A stretch of DNA of 20,371 nt, taken from positions 19,985 through 40,355 of the forward strand of contig DYJV01000018.1 of assembly GCA_020722945.1 (NCBI GenBank), given 5' to 3'. Origin of the DNA: Candidatus Methylomirabilis sp. Its GTDB lineage: Bacteria; DYJV01. This document shows, piece after piece, positions 1 through 5,179 of the stretch. Position 1 is the first letter of the stretch. Each line of letters opens with the position of its first letter. Both the position numbers and the translations under genes were made by a program. The notes below the pieces were generated by a model. That model did not search any database, was not told the DNA's origin, and worked only from the letters and a program-made list of their open reading frames with translations.

Positions 1-1002
1 CTATTTTAAAAATTGTAAATCTACTATTTCTTTTGCATTAAATTTCTCTTTAATATAACCTAATTTATACATATAATCAATCTCCTGTTGAACCATTTTT
101 ATATCTATATCAGAACTACAAATCATTTGTGAAGATAAAGATCTTTTTATAGCATCCGATTTTATCGTAAGTTTTTCAGCTATTTTACTCACCTTTAGTG
201 GGTATATATTTTTGCCAGTTACAGTAAGGGCATCAGCAACAATTTTTGATGCTTCATCAGGATGCTTATAAATAAACTCTATTCCCCTCTTTGTTATATT
301 AACAAGTTTTTGCACTATTTCAGGATGCTTTTTTATCAATTCATCTTTTACAACAAGCACACTTCCCTCCATATCTTTCCATAAATCTTTTGCACTTAAC
401 AGTTCTTTAAATCCATCCTGAACAGCCATTGATGGAAACTGTTCGGGGAAAAATCCTGCATCAATCTGTCCTGTTTTAAGCAATACTAATGTTTCTGGTG
501 GCGGCATTCGTAAAACTTTATTTTTTATACCATTAAGATTATATTTTTCAATCATCTTATTCATAAGTACATCTACGGGACTTCCCTCTTGGGAGCATGC
601 AATTTGTATATTTTTATTCATCAAATCTTTAACAGTTTTTACTTTTTTTGAATTTACCACCAGTCCATATCCATACTTATGTGTTCCACAAACAACTTTA
701 ATTTTTACACCACCGTTTTTATATGTGGAAATTGCAGGAATCAAACATATATAAGATGCATCAATATCCCCTCTCGTTAGAGCAGCAGCAAGTGCCATTC
801 CTGTAATGTAGTTATCATACGCTACAATATTTAATCCTGCTTGTTTGAACCATCCTTTTGCACGGGCTATATGCGCCGATGCTGCATGTGCTACAAATTC
901 AACTGCCATCTTAATTGGCTTCTGAGTTGTTTTTTCTTTTTTCCCACAACCCAAAGAAAAAACTAAAACAAAAGAGATTAAAATATTTACAATGTTTCTC
1001 AT
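1..1002 (-). CDS. NMT1/SsuA-like ABC substrate-binding lipoprotein
   Basis: 333-residue periplasmic binding protein of the NMT1/NrtA/SsuA fold, which captures a small anion or organic ligand for an ABC importer. The N-terminus is a short basic stretch and a hydrophobic segment ending in Ser-Leu-Gly-Cys; Cys19 is a plausible though imperfect lipobox cysteine, so the protein is probably anchored lipid-modified. Family-like stretches include AHIARAKGWFKQAGL (about 43-57), GDIDASY and KTVKDLMNKNIQIA. The start is fixed by AAGGAGG seven bases before ATG, inside the end of the upstream ATPase gene, whose stop lies two bases away. The stop codon is the first three bases of the window, so the gene is complete. 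It is the last visible gene of the ModE-box operon, which suggests molybdate or tungstate as ligand, but family members also bind sulfonates, nitrate and thiamine precursors. The ligand is inferred from context only. Confidence 0.85.
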   Translation of the reverse strand: MRNIVNILISFVLVFSLGCGKKEKTTQKPIKMAVEFVAHAASAHIARAKGWFKQAGLNIVAYDNYITGMALAAALTRGDIDASYICLIPAISTYKNGGVKIKVVCGTHKYGYGLVVNSKKVKTVKDLMNKNIQIACSQEGSPVDVLMNKMIEKYNLNGIKNKVLRMPPPETLVLLKTGQIDAGFFPEQFPSMAVQDGFKELLSAKDLWKDMEGSVLVVKDELIKKHPEIVQKLVNITKRGIEFIYKHPDEASKIVADALTVTGKNIYPLKVSKIAEKLTIKSDAIKRSLSSQMICSSDIDIKMVQQEIDYMYKLGYIKEKFNAKEIVDLQFLK

Positions 1003-1004
1003 TT

Positions 1005-2186
1005 TTATACCTCCTTTTTAAAAATACTTATTCCTTTTTGCCATATTCCTATTCTTATTTTTTTACCAATATAGAGATTGTGTCTTTGATAAATATATGA
1101 TGGAAAAATCAACTCAAAATCAACAACAGATTTAACTTTTAAGATAGTAGTATCACTTAAAAAATGTGCTGATACAATTTTTCCCTCAAAAATGTTATCT
1201 TTCAATTCGTCTCTTATAGGCAAACCTTCTTTTATAATCTTTATATCCTGCGGTCTAATTGAAAATTTTACATATTCCCCTTCTGTAAAGTTCGTTTTAT
1301 GAGTTTCCTCTAAAATGTCCATATCTTCATTGGCTCCCTTTCTGTCATTCCTGCGAATGCAGGAATCTTTTACGAGATTTACCTTGTTAGAATGCTCTCT
1401 TTCATTGAAGGCAATAATTTTAAATTTTTCTCCTTTGATTATAACTTTTTCCTTGTTAACTTTTTCAATTATACCGGAATATATATTCTTTATCCCAAGA
1501 TACCTTGCTGCCATCTCTGTTTTTGGTTTTGATAATGTTTCCTCTTTATTTCCTTTTTGAATAATTTTTCCATCAATCAATAACGCAATTTTTGTTCCAA
1601 GAATAGATGCTTCATCAAGATTATGTGTTATATGAATAACAGGGATTTTAAACTTTTTTAAAATATCTATCATCTCAAACCATATATCTTTTTTTAGCCC
1701 CACATCAATTGAGGAGAATGGCTCATCCAAAATAAGAACTTGCGGGTCTACGAGAAGTGCTCTTGCAAGCGCAACTCGCTGTTTCTCTCCACCAGACAGA
1801 CTGTTAGGGTATCTTTTAAATAAGATTCCAATTTTTAAAATTTCTACAATCTTATCAAACTTATTTTTCACTTTGTTAAAATCTATTTTTCTTGCCTTTA
1901 CACCAAAAAGAATATTATCACGGACATTCATATGAGGGAATAAAGCAAAATCTTGTGGGAGATATCCGATGTTTCTTTTTTCAGGTGGGAGAGTAGTTAT
2001 ATCTTTTTTATTTAATAATATTTTTCCTTCTGTGATTTTATAAAATCCGCATATACATTTGGCAAGCGTAGTTTTTCCACTGCCAGTAGGACCTAAAAGA
2101 ATGAAATGATCTCTTTTTATATTTAAAGTGATATCGTTTAATAGAAAATTATCCAACCGACAAGAGAGTTTTTCTATTTTCATCAT
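1005..2186 (-). CDS. ABC transporter ATP-binding protein, molybdate/tungstate type, with TOBE-like C-terminus
   Basis: 393-residue cytoplasmic ATPase that would energise an importer. Walker A GPTGSGKT (32-39), Q-loop Gln78 in YLPQDFALFPHM, signature SGGEKQ (131-136), Walker B LILDEP (151-156) and the switch His188 are all present. The segment LPPEKRNIGYLPQ resembles ModC/WtpC and other TOBE-domain importer ATPases. Residues after about 235 form the TOBE-like regulatory part. Residues 274-281 (DSCIRRND) are encoded by a dispersed palindromic repeat at 1344-1367 and lie in an unusually long linker (about 262-298). ATGATG start; the upstream AAGGA is about 12 bases away. It follows the DUF2490 gene by 41 bases and precedes the binding protein by two bases. 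No permease gene is adjacent. Substrate assignment to Mo/W rests on subfamily resemblance and the ModE-type operator upstream. Confidence 0.9.
   Translation of the reverse strand: MMKIEKLSCRLDNFLLNDITLNIKRDHFILLGPTGSGKTTLAKCICGFYKITEGKILLNKKDITTLPPEKRNIGYLPQDFALFPHMNVRDNILFGVKARKIDFNKVKNKFDKIVEILKIGILFKRYPNSLSGGEKQRVALARALLVDPQVLILDEPFSSIDVGLKKDIWFEMIDILKKFKIPVIHITHNLDEASILGTKIALLIDGKIIQKGNKEETLSKPKTEMAARYLGIKNIYSGIIEKVNKEKVIIKGEKFKIIAFNEREHSNKVNLVKDSCIRRNDRKGANEDMDILEETHKTNFTEGEYVKFSIRPQDIKIIKEGLPIRDELKDNIFEGKIVSAHFLSDTTILKVKSVVDFELIFPSYIYQRHNLYIGKKIRIGIWQKGISIFKKEV
1344..1367. repeat. Dispersed palindromic repeat inside the ATPase gene
   Basis: A 24-bp palindromic unit: GTCATTCCTGC, a 2-4 base centre, GCAGGAATC. 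It differs by one base from the copy at 17640-17663 and is similar in type to the inverted copy at 17705-17728. The arms ATTCCTGC and GCAGGAAT pair perfectly over 8 bp. Here it lies within an open reading frame on the minus strand and is translated as DSCIRRND without breaking the frame. Confidence 0.85.
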
Positions 2187-2226
2187 ATACTTTTATTTTC
2201 CTTAATAATAAAAATGGTTTCAATTG
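2187..2226 (-). pseudogene. Residual 3' end of a permease gene before the ATPase
   Basis: The 40 bases between the DUF2490 stop and the ATPase start align with 3622-3661, the bases directly before the duplicated ATPase start. The shared pattern is TTGRAACYM then TTTTTATYAT, AAGGARAATAAAAGTAT and ATGATG, with a single-base indel on each side. At 3618-3710 the same stretch reads as the hydrophobic, basic-tailed C-terminus of a membrane permease. The trace here is short and has no function of its own beyond carrying the ATPase ribosome-binding region. Confidence 0.5.
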
Positions 2227-2227
2227 T

Positions 2228-2890
2228 TTAAAAGTTATACTTTATACTTAATTGTAATACATTTGTCTGTTGCCATATATCTGTTCTATAGTTGTTATCT
2301 AAAAAATATGTTAAGGAAATTTGTAGACTTTTTGATGTTTTATGGGCAGCACCAAAATAGAAACGGTATTTGTTAAATTTTTTTGCATTAAAATCGTAAA
2401 ACACCTCATAAGCAAGATTCGGTGTTAATTTAATTTCTTCTATTGGGAATTCAATTGTTAATTTATTTCTGTATCGTGGAATTTTTTTATCTTCCATTAT
2501 GCGATATTCCATTCTGTTTCTATCGCTTAAATTAAAATTATCTAATTGGGACTTGAAAGTTATAGAGAGATTTGGACGATATTCATTTTTCCAACTCAAA
2601 TTTTCCTTGTATCGTATGTGCTGATAACAGAAATGACATATAAAATATTTTTTTATATTCCACTGTATACCAAGCACAGCCTGAGCCCAGTAGAATGAGA
2701 TTGGACTATTTTGTTTGATACGAAACTGTGGGCTTATTATTAAATTCAGATTCTTACTTATTTTTTTGTTAATTTCAAAATTTGCCCAATATTGCCAATC
2801 AGACCCAGATGTTAGATTAGTAGTTGTGAAAATCATAATAAATAGAGTTGTGGTAGCAAATAATAAAAAACTTTTTTTAAATTTTAGCAT
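2228..2890 (-). CDS. DUF2490-type outer-membrane beta-barrel protein
   Basis: 220 residues with an N-terminal signal sequence (basic MLKFKKS, hydrophobic to about residue 30), then alternating amphipathic strands rich in Tyr, Phe, Asn and Lys, ending in SIKYNF; a terminal Phe is typical of outer-membrane barrels. WQYWANFEINKKISKNLNLIIS and the overall length match DUF2490, whose function is not established. AAAGGATGAT precedes the ATG. It is the first gene of a transcript with a consensus promoter and a ModE-type palindrome, and is followed by the ABC ATPase and binding protein. That placement suggests a role in moving the oxyanion or a chelate across the outer membrane, which is inference. 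The ancestral gene at this position was probably a permease, because permease-like 3' sequence survives just downstream at 2187-2226. Confidence 0.75.
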   Translation of the reverse strand: MLKFKKSFLLFATTTLFIMIFTTTNLTSGSDWQYWANFEINKKISKNLNLIISPQFRIKQNSPISFYWAQAVLGIQWNIKKYFICHFCYQHIRYKENLSWKNEYRPNLSITFKSQLDNFNLSDRNRMEYRIMEDKKIPRYRNKLTIEFPIEEIKLTPNLAYEVFYDFNAKKFNKYRFYFGAAHKTSKSLQISLTYFLDNNYRTDIWQQTNVLQLSIKYNF

Positions 2891-2918
2891 TGTTTTATCA
2901 TCCTTTTTAAAATTAAAG

Positions 2919-2942
2919 CGTTATATACAACTTTATATAACG
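2919..2942. promoter_or_regulatory. ModE-type operator
   Basis: Perfect 9-bp inverted repeat CGTTATATA, 6-base spacer CAACTT, TATATAACG. This matches the known ModE site pattern (CG-T-TATATA, 6-7 bases, TATATA-A-CG). It sits immediately downstream of the -10 box at 2951-2956, covering the expected start of transcription (about 2944), a position suited to repression of the DUF2490-ATPase-binding protein operon. A gene for a ModE-type DNA-binding protein lies directly upstream at 3036-3425. Confidence 0.85.
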
Positions 2943-2950
2943 ACTTGTAT

Positions 2951-2979
2951 ATAATATAACTACGAAAAAATAATGTCAA
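2951..2979 (-). promoter_or_regulatory. Sigma70-type promoter of the DUF2490-ABC operon
   Basis: On the minus strand TTGACA (2974-2979), 17-base spacer, TATTAT (2951-2956). Transcription would start near 2944, at the edge of the ModE-type palindrome, leaving a leader of about 55 bases before the DUF2490 start. Confidence 0.8.
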
Positions 2980-3035
2980 GAGAAAAAATAAATTTTTTTA
3001 TACTGTCCCGGAATTATAACTATTATTTCCCTAAT

Positions 3036-3425
3036 TTATTCAAAGCCCTGTTCAAAAATTTTTTGTATTCTCTTTTTAATTTCATAAAATTCTTTAATAA
3101 CAAGTTTTCCCATTTTTGTAAGTTTAGCACCACCACCTTTTTCTCCGCCTATAGAAGTTTCTATCAGAGGTTTAGAACTCAATTGATTCATTTTGTTTAT
3201 TAATTGATATGCGTGTTTGTAAGAAATATTCATTGATTTTGCTGCTTCTGAAATTGATTTATATTTATCTATTCTTTCTAATAGCATAACGCGTCCAGAG
3301 GCAAGAAAAGTTTCATTTTTTAATTCTACCCAAAATCTGATTTTTACTTTCTTATTCTTGCCAATAGTAATCTCAGCATCTGCCCTTGCCTGCCTCCCTT
3401 GTTTGGTACTATTACTTCTGCTCAT
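3036..3425 (-). CDS. ModE-type transcriptional regulator, DNA-binding domain only
   Basis: 129 residues. Residues 41-115 match the N-terminal winged helix of ModE: SISEAAKSMNISYKHAYQLI (57-76), then NKMNQLS, then the wing GGEKGGGAKLT (93-103). The E. coli counterpart has the same SIS-AAK-ISYK-A-INEMNQLS and GGKGGGGAVLT layout. The C-terminal Di-MOP oxyanion-binding region of E. coli ModE is missing, so how this protein would sense molybdate is unclear; short ModE-like proteins are common in archaea and some bacteria. The start at 3425 is supported by TTGCCT-N17-TATATT ending six bases before the ATG, implying a leaderless mRNA. Its probable target is the palindrome at 2919-2942. The first 20 residues are polar and may be unstructured. 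Confidence 0.88.
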   Translation of the reverse strand: MSRSNSTKQGRQARADAEITIGKNKKVKIRFWVELKNETFLASGRVMLLERIDKYKSISEAAKSMNISYKHAYQLINKMNQLSSKPLIETSIGGEKGGGAKLTKMGKLVIKEFYEIKKRIQKIFEQGFE

Positions 3426-3431
3426 AAAACT

Positions 3432-3460
3432 AATATAAAAAATTTTGCAGGTTTAGGCAA
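3432..3460 (-). promoter_or_regulatory. Promoter of the ModE-type gene, leaderless
   Basis: Minus strand TTGCCT (3455-3460), 17-base spacer, TATATT (3432-3437). The -10 box ends six bases before ATG 3425, so the mRNA would begin at or within one base of the start codon. No Shine-Dalgarno sequence is present. Confidence 0.6.
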
Positions 3461-3482
3461 CTATTTATTTTGTAAGAATAGT

Positions 3483-3494
3483 GGGTATGCTCCC
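3483..3494. repeat. Solo copy of the GGGTATGCTCCC repeat end
   Basis: GGGTATGCTCCC is identical to 12 of the 14 bases that bound the element at 5081-5161. Here only one end is recognisable; downstream bases (ACAAGAAGGTGCTC) resemble the element only weakly. It abuts the decayed ATPase fragment and may mark one edge of a rearrangement. Confidence 0.5.
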
Positions 3495-3548
3495 CCGGGA
3501 GGTAATTTTTTCACAAGAAGGTGCTCTAAAAGAATAAAGTAATCTTTG

Positions 3549-3621
3549 CTTTTTATATTTAAACTGACTTTTTTAATAAAAAATTACCCAACTGACAAGA
3601 GAGTTTTTCTATTTTCATCAT
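3549..3621 (-). pseudogene. 5' fragment of a second ABC ATPase gene
   Basis: Read on the minus strand, this begins ATGATG and encodes MMKIEKLSCQLGNFLL, against MMKIEKLSCRLDNFLL in the intact ATPase at 1005-2186. There are three mismatches in roughly the first 50 bases. A one-base deletion near codon 17-19 then breaks the frame (a stop follows at once), and homology ends after about 24 codons at 3549. This is a truncated, frameshifted copy; no ATPase motif remains. Confidence 0.8.
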
Positions 3622-3710
3622 AATACTTTTATTCTCCTTATGATAAAAAGAGTTCCAAGCGAAACTATAAGGGAAATCAATGTAAATATTACGGCAATAG
3701 AGATAAAAAA
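3618..3710 (-). pseudogene. 3' fragment of an ABC permease gene
   Basis: An open frame ending in TGA that overlaps the duplicated ATPase start (TTATGATG) encodes a hydrophobic segment with a basic tail, ending ISLIVSLGTLFIIRRIKVL. This is what the last transmembrane helix and cytoplasmic tail of a ModB/WtpB-type permease look like, and permease-then-ATPase with overlapping stop and start is the usual order. The frame is closed upstream by TGA at about 3711-3713, and its outer part overlaps the end of the AAA ATPase gene (stop 3689), so the true boundary of homology lies somewhere between 3660 and 3710. Confidence 0.6.
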
Positions 3711-4912
3711 TCAGCAGCAGAGAGGATATGTATAAATCCAGTATTTGTTCGTTTGACCTGATGAAAATCCGGCCTATTTACAATTTGAAAACCTTTTTTA
3801 ATATTTAAAATATTCATAAAATAGGATAAGTTATTTGATGGAGTTGTATCATTATTTTTTACCTCAATTAGCCATAGAGGTTTATTCTTTCTACAGATTA
3901 AGAAATCTACTTCTCTTTTGTTCTTGTCTCGGATAAAATATAATTTTAAAGTATCAAGTCCAAAATCATTAAAAAATTCAACAAATTTTTTTAAATGAAC
4001 AGCTATATAATTTTCAAATTTAATTGCTTCATTTTCAACTTCTGACCAGTCCCACAGATAAATTTTTTTTTCTTTATGTATACCTCTTTTTATAGATTTA
4101 TGATACGGAGGAACAGAAAAAATATAGTATAATCTTTCCAATATATCCATCCAATTTTTTAATGTATTAAAAGTGACTTCAATATCTTCTCTTAATGAAT
4201 TAATTGAAAAAATGGAACCAATTCTTTCAGGTATTAGTTCTATAAGCAATTCAATCAATGATACATTTTTTATATTTGTTAAATCTCTCAAATCCTCATT
4301 AGAGATTAGATTTTTTCTGTTGTTTGACCATCTTAATAGAAAACTTTTATCCTGTTTTAAAAATGGCTCTGGGAAGCCGGAAGTATTAAATAGTGCGTTA
4401 TGAGTAGATACAGCAATTTTAGACGAGGAAATAGAATTAAATATATCATTTAAATTGTCTGGCTGTTTAAATTTTCCAACAAGTTCGCCAACTGTTAATG
4501 GTAATAATTTATACAAAAAGTATCTACCAACAAGACTATCAGCACCTTTCTTATAGATATCCAATTTTGCGCTCCCTGTGATAAAAAAATCTATCTTATC
4601 AGAATATGTATCATATATACCTTTTAGATAATTTTTCCAATTTGGGAATTTATGAATTTCATCAAAGACTACGAGTGGTTTTTCTACCTGATATTTTTCA
4701 ATATCTTCCATAAAAAAATATGGGTCATTTAAAAGTCGTTTTCTAATAACAATATTATCCCAATTGTAATATAACTGTTCGGAATTAAATTTTTTAAGAA
4801 AGAATTTAGATAAAGTTGTTTTTCCAATCTGCCTAGGACCTACTAAGAATAATAATTTTTTGTGGGTAAAATGATATTTGAGCAAAAATCGTATTAACAA
4901 TCGTTCTATCAT
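3689..4912 (-). CDS. AAA ATPase with DUF4143 / PD-(D/E)XK-like C-terminus
   Basis: 407 residues from ATG 4912. Walker A GPRQIGKTT (25-33), Walker B LVVFDEIH (80-87), the sensor stretch FFITGSAKLD (109-118) and GRYFLYKLLPLT (129-140) identify the widespread AAA_14/DUF4143 family. Near the C-terminus REVDFLICRKN followed by LWLIEVKNN has the E-VDF-EVK spacing of a PD-(D/E)XK-like nuclease fold. The cellular role of this family is unresolved; members are often patchily distributed and found beside mobile or rearranged DNA, as here. I prefer ATG 4912 over TTG three codons upstream because a -10-like box ends seven bases before it and no Shine-Dalgarno is visible. Its 3' end overlaps the permease remnant. 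Flanks carry a decayed transporter fragment on one side and inverted repeats on the other, consistent with insertion. Confidence 0.85.
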   Translation of the reverse strand: MIERLLIRFLLKYHFTHKKLLFLVGPRQIGKTTLSKFFLKKFNSEQLYYNWDNIVIRKRLLNDPYFFMEDIEKYQVEKPLVVFDEIHKFPNWKNYLKGIYDTYSDKIDFFITGSAKLDIYKKGADSLVGRYFLYKLLPLTVGELVGKFKQPDNLNDIFNSISSSKIAVSTHNALFNTSGFPEPFLKQDKSFLLRWSNNRKNLISNEDLRDLTNIKNVSLIELLIELIPERIGSIFSINSLREDIEVTFNTLKNWMDILERLYYIFSVPPYHKSIKRGIHKEKKIYLWDWSEVENEAIKFENYIAVHLKKFVEFFNDFGLDTLKLYFIRDKNKREVDFLICRKNKPLWLIEVKNNDTTPSNNLSYFMNILNIKKGFQIVNRPDFHQVKRTNTGFIHILSAADFLSLLP

Positions 4913-4919
4913 ACATACC

Positions 4920-4947
4920 AATTTATACCCTTATGAAAAAAAGTCAA
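4920..4947 (-). promoter_or_regulatory. Possible promoter of the AAA ATPase gene
   Basis: Minus strand TTGACT (4942-4947), 16-base spacer, TAAATT (4920-4925), ending seven bases before ATG 4912. A better -10 match, TATAAA at 4922-4927, has only a 14-base spacer. The start would again be leaderless. Confidence 0.35.
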
Positions 4948-4956
4948 GACTTTTTT

Positions 4957-5046
4957 TCAGTTGACTAAAATAAAGTTATATAGAGAGGCGGTGCAAAACT
5001 TTGTTAATAAAGTTTGGCACCTCCCCTGTTTCGTCCCTGTTCCCAT
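4957..5046 (-). CDS. Mini-ORF with a perfect Shine-Dalgarno sequence
   Basis: A 29-codon frame starting MGTGTKQGRC and ending in TGA. The ATG is preceded by AAAGGAGGTGAT, fully complementary to the usual 16S 3' end, at good spacing. The middle of the frame coincides with the hairpin at 4990-5021. It lies between the TonB-dependent receptor (stop 5180) and the AAA gene, same strand. I do not recognise the peptide; it may be a remnant of a longer gene, a leader peptide or chance. The ribosome-binding site is the only real support. Confidence 0.3.
   Translation of the reverse strand: MGTGTKQGRCQTLLTKFCTASLYNFILVN
4990..5021. repeat. Stem-loop between the AAA gene and the receptor gene
   Basis: GGTGCAAAACTTT (4990-5002), six-base loop, AAAGTTTGGCACC (5009-5021): a 13-bp stem with one mismatch. 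It is downstream of the receptor gene on the minus strand and could help end that transcript, but no clean T-run follows, so it is listed as a structural repeat rather than a terminator. Confidence 0.6.
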
Positions 5047-5080
5047 GATTTATCACCTCCTTTCTTTACGTAAAAAAAAT

Positions 5081-5161
5081 GGGGTATGCTCCCATCAGAA
5101 GGATGTACTTCCGAAAAAAGAAGGAAAAGATGAATCCTTAAAATATATGGGAGCATACCCC
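5081..5161. repeat. 81-bp element with 14-bp perfect terminal inverted repeats
   Basis: GGGGTATGCTCCCA (5081-5094) and TGGGAGCATACCCC (5148-5161) are exact reverse complements enclosing 53 bp. The interior has no credible gene. Size and layout resemble a very small non-autonomous mobile element (MITE-like) or a REP-type hairpin. A third, solo end is at 3483-3494, on the other side of the AAA gene. No target-site duplication is obvious. Confidence 0.7.
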
Positions 5162-5179
5162 TAAATGTCAGGCTCTAAA

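Noticed and set aside
5052-5065. ATCACCTCCTTTCT, identical to a 16S rRNA 3' end
   Set aside because: Nothing before it resembles 16S; on the other strand it is simply a strong Shine-Dalgarno sequence before ATG 5046.
4961-5164. 67-codon plus-strand frame across the gap between the AAA and receptor genes
   Set aside because: It runs through the hairpin and both inverted-repeat arms, has no ribosome-binding site and resembles no protein.
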